Assembly (NCBI GenBank): GCA_039028315.1
Contig: JBCCIH010000042.1
Location: 1 to 12,942 of the forward strand
Length of the DNA: 12,942 nucleotides
From: Thermodesulfobacteriota bacterium
Lineage (GTDB): Bacteria > Desulfobacterota_D > UBA1144 > Nemesobacterales > UBA2774
Reading direction: 5' to 3'
The notes under the pieces were generated by a model. That model was not told the DNA's origin, ran no database searches, and saw nothing but the letters and a program-made list of their open reading frames with translations. Both the position numbers and the translations under genes were made by a program. Each line of letters opens with the position of its first letter. The stretch's first letter is position 1. Positions 5,697-12,413 of the stretch are shown piece after piece.

Positions 5697-7499
5697 TTAC
5701 TTATCTTCTTCTTTTTGTTTTATATCCAGCTTTAGTCCTAACTCTAAAAGCTGATTAATATCCACCTCTGACGGAGCTTCCGTTAGAGGGCACTGACCTT
5801 TTTGGGTTTTTGGAAATGCAATTACGTCTCTAATAGACTGTGCGCCGGTAATCAGCATTACAATCCTATCAAGCCCAAGTGCGATTCCACCGTGAGGAGG
5901 GGCTCCAAAATCCAGCGCATCCAATAAAAATCCGAACTTGTCTTGAGCTTCTTCCATAGTGAGCCCAATTGCGCTGAATATTTTCTCCTGAATATCTTTT
6001 CTATAAATCCTGATACTTCCCCCGCCAATCTCGACACCGTTAAGTACAACGTCATACGCTCTTGATCTTATCATTCCCTTCTCCCCGTCAAGAAGTTCGA
6101 TGTCCTCTTCATGAGGCGAAGTAAACGGGTGATGCATTGCGACATAGCGCTTCTCGTTGTGATCAAAATCAAAGAGTGGGAAATCGACTACCCACAGAAA
6201 ATCAAATTGGCTATGGTCAATCATTGAGAACCTATCGCCTAGGCTTAGTCTTAGATTTGAAAGTACTAGGTTTACAATATGCGGAGTATCGGCGCCGAAG
6301 AACACAATGTCTCCGTCTTTAAGGTCGAGCGTTTTTTGAAGCTCATCTTTTTCCTGATCACTAAAGAACTTAACTATCGGAGACTGCCACTCGCCGTCTG
6401 AGACCCTTATCCAGGCAAGCCCCTTGGCGCCTAGAGTTTTTGCAACCTCTGTGTAGTCGTCAATCTCTTTTCTGGAAAGCTCAGCGCCTCCGCCTTCTAC
6501 TTTGAGCACTTTTATAATTCCGCCGTTTTTAATAGCGCCGCTAAATACTTTAAACTCTGAATCTTTAAATATTTCTGAGATGTCTTGAAGCTCAAGCCCA
6601 AAGCGCGTATCTGGTTTGTCAGAGCCGTACTTAAGCATAGCTTCTTCATGAGTAATTCTCTTAAACGGCGTCTGAATCTCAGTGCCTTTTGCTTCTTTGA
6701 ATATTGCTTTTAACATTCCCTCGACTACAGCTATTATGTCGTCCTCATTTATAAAGGTCATCTCTACATCAATCTGCGTAAACTCGGGTTGACGGTCGGC
6801 TCTTAAGTCCTCATCTCTAAAGCATCTTACAACCTGATAGTATTTATCTAACCCTGATACCATAAGAGTTTGTTTTAGGATCTGAGGCGACTGCGGCAGT
6901 GCATAGAACTGACCCGGGTTTAGTCTGCTTGGTACAAGAAAATCTCTGGCACCTTCAGGGGTAGATCTTGTTAAGTATGGCGTTTCGATTTCTAAAAACC
7001 CTTCTCCATTTAGATAGTCCCTTGTAGCTGAGGCAACTTTGTGGCGGGTAATGATGTTGTCCCTCATGCTTGGACGCCTGAGGTCAAGGTATCTATACTT
7101 AAGCCTTAAGAGTTCATCAACATTTATGTCTTCTTCAATTAGAAACGGTATGACTTTAGAGGTGTTTAAAATTCTCACCTCGCTTGCCATTACCTCAATT
7201 TCGCCGGTTTTAAGGTTGGGATTAATTGTTTCATCAGAGCGCTTTTTAACTGTCCCTTTAACGGCAATAACCCACTCATCACGTATGGCTTCACCTTTTT
7301 TATGAACATCGACACTGATTTCTGGGTTTAGAACTGCTTGTACGAGACCCTCGCGGTCTCTTAGATCAATAAATATCACCCCGCCGTGATCTCTGTGGGA
7401 CTGAACCCAGCCCATGAGCACAACTTCTTTATCAAGATCATTCGTGCTAAGATCGCCGCAGTAATTTGACCTCTCCCAATCTCCCATTAACTCAAGCAT
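5697..7499 (-). CDS. aspS: Aspartyl-tRNA synthetase, bacterial type, probably non-discriminating (aspartate--tRNA(Asp/Asn) ligase)
   Basis: This 600-residue class II synthetase charges tRNA with aspartate in the cytoplasm. In order it has an N-terminal OB-fold anticodon-binding domain (about 10-115), the catalytic core with GFLEIETPYLTRSTPEGARDF, ALPQSPQ and motif 2 FRDEDLRADRQPEFTQID, the bacterial GAD insertion, and motif 3 GIALGLDR near the C-terminus. The length is normal for bacterial AspRS (about 590). In the anticodon-binding loop the sequence is SHRDHGG, with His38 where discriminating enzymes such as E. coli AspRS have Leu. Position 90, equivalent to Pseudomonas Gly82 and E. coli Lys, is Glu. 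His at the first place is typical of enzymes that also charge tRNA-Asn for GatCAB. The ATG at 7499 has AAGGAG 8 nt upstream, favouring it over Met5. Confidence 0.97.
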   Translation of the reverse strand: MLELMGDWERSNYCGDLSTNDLDKEVVLMGWVQSHRDHGGVIFIDLRDREGLVQAVLNPEISVDVHKKGEAIRDEWVIAVKGTVKKRSDETINPNLKTGEIEVMASEVRILNTSKVIPFLIEEDINVDELLRLKYRYLDLRRPSMRDNIITRHKVASATRDYLNGEGFLEIETPYLTRSTPEGARDFLVPSRLNPGQFYALPQSPQILKQTLMVSGLDKYYQVVRCFRDEDLRADRQPEFTQIDVEMTFINEDDIIAVVEGMLKAIFKEAKGTEIQTPFKRITHEEAMLKYGSDKPDTRFGLELQDISEIFKDSEFKVFSGAIKNGGIIKVLKVEGGGAELSRKEIDDYTEVAKTLGAKGLAWIRVSDGEWQSPIVKFFSDQEKDELQKTLDLKDGDIVFFGADTPHIVNLVLSNLRLSLGDRFSMIDHSQFDFLWVVDFPLFDFDHNEKRYVAMHHPFTSPHEEDIELLDGEKGMIRSRAYDVVLNGVEIGGGSIRIYRKDIQEKIFSAIGLTMEEAQDKFGFLLDALDFGAPPHGGIALGLDRIVMLITGAQSIRDVIAFPKTQKGQCPLTEAPSEVDINQLLELGLKLDIKQKEEDK

Positions 7500-7522
7500 T
7501 AATCCTACTCCTTGTCTCTATA

Positions 7523-7549
7523 AAGATTTTCCTTAAGACGGAAAATCTT
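7523..7549. promoter_or_regulatory. Perfect 10-bp inverted repeat in the aspS leader
   Basis: AAGATTTTCC (7523-7532) and GGAAAATCTT (7540-7549) are perfect complements around a 7-base loop. On the aspS strand the hairpin ends 23 nt before the start codon and 9 nt before the AAGGAG ribosome site. Neither strand shows a U-tract directly after it, so it is not a standard intrinsic terminator. Its distal arm overlaps the candidate -10 box of aspS. It may therefore be an operator or a 5' leader structure controlling aspS. Confidence 0.5.
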
Positions 7550-7572
7550 AACCTTTATAAGCAATTTGGCAA
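7545..7572 (-). promoter_or_regulatory. Candidate sigma70 promoter of aspS
   Basis: On the minus strand TTGCCA (7572-7567) is followed after 16 nt by TAAGAT (7550-7545). The -35 matches 5 of 6 consensus bases and the -10 matches 4 of 6. The -10 overlaps the distal arm of the 7523-7549 inverted repeat. An alternative -10-like TATAAA lies inside the spacer, so the call is tentative. Confidence 0.35.
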
Positions 7573-7649
7573 GAATAGTGACTACAACTGCACACAAGAC
7601 TTCTTTGTATGTTGTGATTATTTATTAGATTATTTAAGCTGTAAGGACA

Positions 7650-8546
7650 ATGAGTGAGAATAATTCTTTTAAATCAGGATTTATAACAGTTATAGGAAGG
7701 CCCAATGTAGGCAAGTCAACTCTGATCAATGCTCTTGTCGGAGAGAAAATTGCGGCCGTCTCTGACAAGCCTAATACCACAAGAAATAGGATTCTTGGCA
7801 TAAGGACATTGCCAGATGCACAGCTCATTTTCCTAGATACCCCAGGGATTCATAAAGCAAGAGGAAAGCTTGGAAAGGCGATGGTGCAAACTGCAATGGG
7901 AGCAGTTCAGGAAGCTGACGTGATAGTCGTCATGGTTGAGGTAAAGGAGCCCTTTGGAAGAGGGGACACATATATCATCGGGAATTTATCAAAGCCAGCT
8001 ATTTTGGCCGTAAATAAAATTGATACGATTAAAAAGAACGAGCTTTTGCCAATATTGGAATCATCAAAGGAGTTTGAGGAAAAGTTCACTGACATTATTC
8101 CAATCTCTGCTATGAACGCTGACGGAACACAAGAACTCCTAGATAAAATTGTGGAATATCTCCCAGAGGGTCCTAAGTACTTTCCTGAAGAGATGTATAC
8201 AGATCAGCCAGAGCGTTTTTTGGTTGCAGAGCTTATTAGAGAGAAGATATTTAGACTAACCCAAAAAGAGATACCCTATCAAACAGCTGTGGTGATTGAA
8301 GATTTCCACGAGGAGCCAGAGAGAAATTTAATAAATATTTCAGCTGTGATTTTTGTTGAGAGGAAAAATCACAAGGGGATTATTATTGGCAAAAAGGGCG
8401 AGATGTTAAAAGAGATAGGCAGTTTAGCCAGGGCTGATATTGAGAGAATATTAGGAGCTAAGGTCTATCTGGAGCTCTGGGTTAAAGTAAAAGAAAAGTG
8501 GAGTGAGAGGGACAATCTTATAAAAGAGTTTGGATATGGGGATTAA
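7650..8546 (+). CDS. era: GTPase Era
   Basis: This 298-residue GTPase (E. coli Era has 301) binds the 3' end of 16S rRNA during 30S subunit assembly. The G domain has G1 GRPNVGKS (16-23), the G2 region KPNTTRNRILGI (40-51), G3 DTPGIH (63-68), G4 NKID (122-125) and G5 SAM (153-155). A C-terminal KH domain carries GIIIGKKGEMLKEIG (about 243-257) and ends LYLELWVKV..W, as in other Era proteins. All catalytic motifs are intact. AAGGA lies only 2 nt before the ATG, a short spacing, but an in-frame stop upstream rules out a longer form. It is divergent from aspS across 150 bp. Its stop lies 2 bases from the end of the convergent methyltransferase gene. Confidence 0.97.
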   Translation: MSENNSFKSGFITVIGRPNVGKSTLINALVGEKIAAVSDKPNTTRNRILGIRTLPDAQLIFLDTPGIHKARGKLGKAMVQTAMGAVQEADVIVVMVEVKEPFGRGDTYIIGNLSKPAILAVNKIDTIKKNELLPILESSKEFEEKFTDIIPISAMNADGTQELLDKIVEYLPEGPKYFPEEMYTDQPERFLVAELIREKIFRLTQKEIPYQTAVVIEDFHEEPERNLINISAVIFVERKNHKGIIIGKKGEMLKEIGSLARADIERILGAKVYLELWVKVKEKWSERDNLIKEFGYGD

Positions 8547-8548
8547 GT

Positions 8549-9307
8549 CTATGCTTTTTTTGCTATAAAAAATTCATAACCGTAGAAATCTGAATATCGG
8601 CGTCTCATATCAATTTCCGCCCTAGTCATTTCTAATATGCTAAGCGCCTCTTTATCATCTTTAAATTGTTCAGTAAGAGCTGGTAGTTTGGCTTCTAAGG
8701 GGGCGTAATAATTATCCCACCAGTCGCTATCAGGGAGGGTAAAATGGCCAGTTATTTCATATCCCTCAGTCTCTATTATCGATAAATTGTTCTCTAAGTT
8801 TGTCATTGGCGGATATTCGTTCTTGAAAAAATTAGACAGATCAGCCGGAGGATTGTCTTTAAGCCATACTAGCTCGCTTATGGCTATGTAGCTAGCCGGT
8901 TTTAGAAATGTCTTCCAATAATCAAGCGCGTTCTCAAACCCCATTATATATGCAGACCCCTCTGCCCATATTAGATCAAAACTCTCCTTCCCAAATCCAA
9001 GATCGTTCATGTCCCTGTTTAAGATAGTTATGCGCTGCGTTAAATTTTCTTTTTGAGCGTTTTGTTTCAATATGCTCAAGTATTCGTCAACTACATCTAC
9101 GGCCATAATATTGCAATTAAGCGCATTTGCCAATGTGATAGTCTGCATACCCGGCCCGCAGCCGATGTCTAATACACCTACCTCATTCGGTAATCCAGCG
9201 CAGTAGGATAGCGCTTTTAATGTGCTCTGCTGGGAGCCAGGGCCTTGTCTGGGCAGGCCGCTTTGTATTTGTAAAAAAATCTCAAATAACTGGGGGTTCT
9301 CTTCCAT
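8549..9307 (-). CDS. Class I SAM-dependent methyltransferase
   Basis: This 252-residue soluble protein has a Rossmann methyltransferase core. Motif I is VLDIGCGPGMQT (45-56). The acidic end of strand 2 is AVDVVDEYL (69-77). The RDMNDLGF stretch (98-105) is followed by the substrate-side FDLIWAEGSAYIMGFENAL (110-128). The opening PRQGPGSQQSTLKAL (about 19-33) and the end RRRYSDFYGYEFF (235-247) are characteristic of a widespread, functionally uncharacterised methyltransferase family that includes E. coli YjhP-like proteins. The acceptor substrate is unknown. The ATG has GGAG 5 nt upstream and lies 15 nt after the crotonase stop, so the two form an operon read from the crotonase promoter. Confidence 0.9.
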   Translation of the reverse strand: MEENPQLFEIFLQIQSGLPRQGPGSQQSTLKALSYCAGLPNEVGVLDIGCGPGMQTITLANALNCNIMAVDVVDEYLSILKQNAQKENLTQRITILNRDMNDLGFGKESFDLIWAEGSAYIMGFENALDYWKTFLKPASYIAISELVWLKDNPPADLSNFFKNEYPPMTNLENNLSIIETEGYEITGHFTLPDSDWWDNYYAPLEAKLPALTEQFKDDKEALSILEMTRAEIDMRRRYSDFYGYEFFIAKKA

Positions 9308-9322
9308 AAAGGCTCCGCTCTT

Positions 9323-10111
9323 TTATTTGCCCTTAAACTCAGGATTTCTTTTCTCGGCAAAGGCTTTTTGGCCCTCTTTGTAATCCTGACTATTTTGAAC
9401 TTCAAGAGTCATGTCTCTGATCAACTTTTCATCTTCTGCACTTAATTCTTTTTTTTGCAGAGTATTAGTAATAGTCTTAAGTGTTTTAAGAGAAAGAGGC
9501 GCATTCTCTGCAATCTCGCTCACAATCCCATATGTTAAATCTCCAAGCTCTGAACGGTCAACAATAAAATTTACAAGCCCGATCTGGGCAGCCCTTTCAG
9601 ACGTTATAGCCTTACCTATTAAAAACATCTCCTTTGTATAACCAGGGCCAATTAGATCTAAGAACTTTTTCATGCCGCTGTGAGAATACACAACTCCTAG
9701 CTTTGCAGGCGGCATACCAAGCATGCACTTATTAACTGCGATTCTAATGTCGCACGTCACCGCAACCTCAAGCCCCGCGCCAAAGGCGTGTCCGTTCATC
9801 ATTGCAATCACAGGGTATGGAAAATTCTCGATCTCTCTTAATGCCCTTCCAAGTGGGTGATTGCCTTCATGATGGGCTATCATATCATTCTCGCCAATTG
9901 CTCCAATATCATAGCCTGAGGAAAATGCCTTATCGCCAGCACCGGTTAGCACTATGCATCTGGCAATATCCTCTGAGGCGATGCGACTTAACTCTGACTT
10001 TAGCTGCTCTAACATAGAGGGCGTGATCAGATTGCGCTTCTCGGGCCTATTAAAAGTCAGTGTACATACCGGGCCTTTTTGATCTACTATTAGTTCTTTT
10101 GGCTCTGACAA
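9323..10111 (-). CDS. Enoyl-CoA hydratase/isomerase (crotonase) family protein, methylmalonyl-CoA decarboxylase-like
   Basis: This 262-residue crotonase-fold protein acts on a CoA thioester. Its oxyanion-hole motifs are visible as SSGYDIG (64-70) and FGAGLEVAVTCD (110-121). The first hydratase glutamate is kept (E115), but the second (PE in classical hydratases) is Ala136 in GMPPAKLGVVYSHSG, so ordinary hydration by the two-Glu mechanism is unlikely. The region 132-145 with Tyr142, and the C-terminus NSQDYKEGQKAFAEKRNPEFKG, resemble methylmalonyl-CoA decarboxylase (ScpB), which has MTPVNLGVPYNLVG there. The ScpB GHD His is Tyr67 here. The exact reaction is therefore open. The start is TTG (10111-10109), backed by GGAG 7 nt upstream; an in-frame TGA at 10135-10133 excludes an earlier start. 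Confidence 0.92.
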   Translation of the reverse strand: MSEPKELIVDQKGPVCTLTFNRPEKRNLITPSMLEQLKSELSRIASEDIARCIVLTGAGDKAFSSGYDIGAIGENDMIAHHEGNHPLGRALREIENFPYPVIAMMNGHAFGAGLEVAVTCDIRIAVNKCMLGMPPAKLGVVYSHSGMKKFLDLIGPGYTKEMFLIGKAITSERAAQIGLVNFIVDRSELGDLTYGIVSEIAENAPLSLKTLKTITNTLQKKELSAEDEKLIRDMTLEVQNSQDYKEGQKAFAEKRNPEFKGK

Positions 10112-10140
10112 TTTAGCTCTCCAAAATAGAATTCAAAACT

Positions 10141-10169
10141 AGTATCGATTTGAGGCTGTGCTTTGTCAA
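10141..10169 (-). promoter_or_regulatory. Sigma70-type promoter of the crotonase-methyltransferase operon
   Basis: On the minus strand a perfect -35 TTGACA (10169-10164) is followed after 17 nt by GATACT (10146-10141), which matches 4 of 6 -10 consensus bases. The predicted transcript starts near 10134, giving a leader of about 23 nt that includes the GGAG ribosome site of the TTG start. Confidence 0.6.
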
Positions 10170-10170
10170 A

Positions 10171-10196
10171 TAGTTCTAACTTGCAGCCTAGAACTA
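10171..10196. promoter_or_regulatory. 26-bp inverted repeat, candidate activator/operator site
   Basis: TAGTTCTA (10171-10178) and TAGAACTA (10189-10196) are perfect 8-bp complements with a 10-bp spacer. The site begins one base upstream of the -35 box of the crotonase promoter and covers about -37 to -62 relative to its predicted start, the usual place for an activator. It also lies in the shared region with the divergent zinc-ribbon genes. Confidence 0.5.
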
Positions 10197-10254
10197 GAGC
10201 AAACTTGAAAATTTAGTTATTATTAATAGCTTAATAATCTAGGAGAGTGAGAAC

Positions 10255-10758
10255 ATGCCTTTATTTGAATATGAATGCGACAAGTGTATGGATGGATATA
10301 ACAAGTCGATTGATGACTTAGTTGCCAAGCTTACCAAGACCAACGCGACTAAAATTAAAAAAAGCAATGACGGAATACTTTACATAGAAGTTACTGATGG
10401 GAAAACCAATAAACAGCTATTTGCTTTAGGTGAGAAGAGTAACCGCAGAGGTCCAAGAAGATTCCGCTATACGCTTGATGACAAGAAAATTCTATATCTA
10501 GAGCTAAAGGACTTTAGGTTTAGCTCACTTGTTATGGATGAAGGTGACGAAGATGACGTAGAATGTCCAGTTTGTAAAGACAAAAAACCTCGCAGAATTT
10601 TCTCGACATTCAAAGCAATTTTTGATGATAAGAGCAAGCGCGCCCCAGGGCCTGGTGATGAGCTCAGATATCATATGGAATATAAAGAGATGAAAGATGA
10701 AGAGCAGAGAAATGACTGGGTTGGTCAGGAACATCTAAACCAATACTTCAATAGATAA
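10255..10758 (+). CDS. FmdB-like split zinc-ribbon protein, paralogue A
   Basis: The 167 residues open with MPLFEYECDKC, the hallmark N-terminus of FmdB-family zinc ribbons (MPxYEYxCxxC). In ordinary FmdB proteins the second CxxC follows after about 17 residues. Here C8/C11 are separated from C104/C107 (ECPVC) by 92 residues, after which the normal FmdB-like KPRRIFSTF resumes. The inserted part (about 12-102) has a Lys-rich helix (IDDLVAKLTKT), beta-rich stretches (GILYIEV, RRFRYTLDD, ILYLELKDFRFSSLVMDE) and an acidic end. The tail (118-167) is charged and hydrophilic. I infer one zinc ion bound by the four Cys with the insert looped out. AGGAG lies 9 nt before the ATG. The function is unknown; it is co-transcribed with its paralogue 25 nt downstream. 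Confidence 0.85.
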   Translation: MPLFEYECDKCMDGYNKSIDDLVAKLTKTNATKIKKSNDGILYIEVTDGKTNKQLFALGEKSNRRGPRRFRYTLDDKKILYLELKDFRFSSLVMDEGDEDDVECPVCKDKKPRRIFSTFKAIFDDKSKRAPGPGDELRYHMEYKEMKDEEQRNDWVGQEHLNQYFNR

Positions 10759-10783
10759 TATTTATAGATTTAGGAGGAAGTAG

Positions 10784-11326
10784 ATGCCGCTTTTTGAATA
10801 TGAATGCATAACATGCAGGGGTTACGTGGAAAGTTCATTAAAACAGATTGAAAAAAGTCTTACTAAAAAATCCGTTTCCGATTTGGTAAAAAACCACGAT
10901 TACATAAATCATATAGGTATCTTTGATCTTGATAAGGAAGAGGTAGTAACTCAATCGGGGAAAAGAGACAGGGAATGTATAGATTTGGATTTTTATTTAA
11001 ACGATGATTCTCTTTTAGTATTTTTTAACCTGCAAGGGAACTATCGTTTCTCCGAGCTCATTTTTGAAGAGGCTGATGAGAAAAAAGTTAAGTGCCCGCA
11101 TTGCGATACCAAGAAAGTTGAAAAGGTGATATCCAGTTTTTCTTTCACTAGCGATCTATCCACCGATATGCCAAAGCCTGATCTTTCAAACTTGCCGCCT
11201 TCGGTAAGGAAAAACACTTTTCTAAGCGATTATATTGAAGAAAAGGATCAGCCTAAGAAAAATAGGGCAAAGAGACCTGTAAATCTAGAAAATAAAGCTA
11301 AACAGAAAAAAGTAGATTTCGACTAA
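10784..11326 (+). CDS. FmdB-like split zinc-ribbon protein, paralogue B
   Basis: This 180-residue tandem paralogue of the preceding gene has MPLFEYECITC at the start and VKCPHC at 102-107. The four cysteines (8, 11, 104, 107) fall at exactly the same positions as in paralogue A. Without any gap the two align as [FY]RFSxL[VI]xxExDExxVxCPxC over about 87-107. Elsewhere the insert has diverged strongly (for example LNDDSLLVFFNLQGNYRFS against LDDKKILYLELKDFRFS). An extra Cys65 occurs in the insert. The tail (about 120-180) differs from A, is probably disordered, and ends Lys-rich (KKNRAKRP...KAKQKK), which could suit nucleic-acid or ribosome contact. AGGAGG lies 6 nt before the ATG, a stronger site than that of A. 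The function is unknown. Confidence 0.85.
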   Translation: MPLFEYECITCRGYVESSLKQIEKSLTKKSVSDLVKNHDYINHIGIFDLDKEEVVTQSGKRDRECIDLDFYLNDDSLLVFFNLQGNYRFSELIFEEADEKKVKCPHCDTKKVEKVISSFSFTSDLSTDMPKPDLSNLPPSVRKNTFLSDYIEEKDQPKKNRAKRPVNLENKAKQKKVDFD

Positions 11327-11329
11327 TTA

Positions 11330-11368
11330 GTTAGATTTATATGAGGTTGAGGATGATAAATCTCTAAC
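11330..11368. terminator. Possible weak bidirectional hairpin terminator
   Basis: AGATTTAT (11333-11340) and ATAAATCT (11356-11363) form a perfect 8-bp stem around 15 bases. It is extended by GTT/AAC across a 2-base bulge. It sits between the convergent ends of the zinc-ribbon pair (11326) and hisIE (11379). The stem is AT-rich and no clean U-tract follows on the plus strand, so this is tentative. Confidence 0.3.
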
Positions 11369-11378
11369 CTAAAATTTA

Positions 11379-12041
11379 TTAAGATTCCTCTCTATATTCT
11401 TCTTTTGGTTTTCCGAATCTCTTACCCAATTCTTTATAAATATCACTTGGGGTGATTCCGTAGTAGGCAAGTGCTACCATTGAGTGAAACCAGAGGTCAG
11501 CAGTTTCGTATATTAGCTCTTTAATGTCTTCGTCTTTTGCCGCAATAATTACTTCTCCAGCTTCCTCTCCTATTTTTTTGAGAAATTTGTTAGGACCCTT
11601 TTCAAATAGCCCGCTTACATATGAGCCTTCTTTTGGGTTTTGTTTTCTATCCTGTATAACTTCATAGACATCATCTAATGTTTTAGCATCTTCGGACGGC
11701 CCAAATGCAGGTGCTTCTTTATCGCCGTCAGCTGATCTGTAAAAACAACTTCTCTGACCTGTGTGACATGCAACCCCATTTTGTTTAACTAGGTATATAA
11801 AAGTATCTACATCACAGTCATAGAATATCTCCACAATTTCCTGCACATTCCCCGATTCTTCTCCCTTCATCCACTGTTTCTCACGAGACCTGCTCCAAAA
11901 GTGAGAGTTACCGGTATCAATGGTTTTTTGAATAGCCTCTTTGTTGGCATATGCCAGCATTAGCACCTGTCCGCTGGATTCATCCTGCACTATTACAGGT
12001 ATAAGGCCATTCTCGTCAAATTTTATCTCATTTAAGTCCAT
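11379..12041 (-). CDS. hisIE: Bifunctional phosphoribosyl-AMP cyclohydrolase / phosphoribosyl-ATP pyrophosphatase
   Basis: This 220-residue fusion performs steps 2 and 3 of histidine synthesis. The HisI cyclohydrolase domain (about 1-110) has SRSREKQWMKGEESG (50-64), the metal-binding D75-C-D77-V-D79 and the zinc cysteines in GVACHTGQRSCFYR (C92, C99). The HisE pyrophosphohydrolase domain (about 118-210) has KKIGEEAGEVIIAAKD (155-170) and YETADLWFH (178-186), giving the EExxE and ExxxD metal ligands. Both active sites look intact. The ATG at 12041 has GAGGA a few bases upstream. A perfect TATAAT (minus, 12064-12059) lies 17 nt before the start but has no good -35. No other his genes are in view, so hisIE stands apart from a his operon here. 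Confidence 0.96.
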   Translation of the reverse strand: MDLNEIKFDENGLIPVIVQDESSGQVLMLAYANKEAIQKTIDTGNSHFWSRSREKQWMKGEESGNVQEIVEIFYDCDVDTFIYLVKQNGVACHTGQRSCFYRSADGDKEAPAFGPSEDAKTLDDVYEVIQDRKQNPKEGSYVSGLFEKGPNKFLKKIGEEAGEVIIAAKDEDIKELIYETADLWFHSMVALAYYGITPSDIYKELGKRFGKPKEEYREES

Positions 12042-12108
12042 AATCTTCCTCAGGGCTGATTATATTAACATAATAGCATCCATACTCGAAATAAGACATA
12101 GTAAGTTC

Positions 12109-12137
12109 TTTACATGTAGAGTTTCATGCCTTATATT
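12109..12137 (+). promoter_or_regulatory. Sigma70-type promoter of rpoZ
   Basis: TTTACA (12109-12114) is followed after exactly 17 nt by TATATT (12132-12137). Each hexamer matches 5 of 6 consensus bases. The predicted start near 12144 gives a leader of about 27 nt containing the AGGAG ribosome site. An in-frame ATG at 12126 lies inside this promoter and cannot be the rpoZ start. Confidence 0.65.
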
Positions 12138-12170
12138 AATATATATTCTAATTCACAGGAGTTGTTTCTA

Positions 12171-12380
12171 ATGGCAAGAGTAACTATAGAAGATTGTTTA
12201 GATAAAGTTGTTAACAGATTTGCTCTTTCAGTTGCAGCAATGAAAAGGGCGAGACTTCTTGTCAAAGGCGCTCCTATGCTAGCTGACGAAACTGACAACA
12301 AAGACGTAGTTTCTGCTCTAAGAGAAATTGCAGAAGAAAAAGTCAAAGTTGTATACCCGGTAGGTCAGGACGAGTATTAG
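12171..12380 (+). CDS. rpoZ: DNA-directed RNA polymerase omega subunit
   Basis: The 69 residues match the bacterial omega subunit, which binds the beta-prime C-terminal region and assists RNA polymerase assembly. The N-terminus MARVTIEDCLDKVVNRFALSVAAMKRARLL is the conserved omega core, including VxNRFxLxxxAxxRAR. NKDVVSALREIAEEKV is the second conserved helix. The length is typical for short deltaproteobacterial-type omega proteins. The ATG at 12171 follows AGGAG by 9 nt. A longer in-frame reading from 12126 is rejected because it lacks a ribosome site and overlaps the promoter. In many bacteria rpoZ sits with gmk and spoT; neither is adjacent here. Confidence 0.95.
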   Translation: MARVTIEDCLDKVVNRFALSVAAMKRARLLVKGAPMLADETDNKDVVSALREIAEEKVKVVYPVGQDEY

Positions 12381-12413
12381 TTTTAGTTTCTATCCTACCA
12401 AAGAACCTAAACA

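Noticed and set aside
7500..7649. T-box riboswitch in the aspS leader
   Set aside because: The leader is at most about 150 nt. I see neither the conserved T-box bulge sequence nor a terminator/antiterminator pair, only a single short hairpin.
8555..8572. T-run and A-run after era as an intrinsic terminator
   Set aside because: The pairing would be A/T only, with no GC stem, and the bases code for the conserved end (FFIAKKA) of the convergent methyltransferase.
10201..10254. Sigma70 promoter for the split zinc-ribbon pair using TTGAAA at 10205-10210
   Set aside because: The best -10-like sequences (TTAATA, TAATAA) lie 20-21 nt away, which is too far, so I do not call it.
12126..12170. Longer rpoZ with a 15-residue N-terminal extension from ATG 12126
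   Set aside because: That ATG sits inside the predicted promoter and has no ribosome site. The ATG at 12171 has AGGAG and gives the canonical MARVTIEDCL start.
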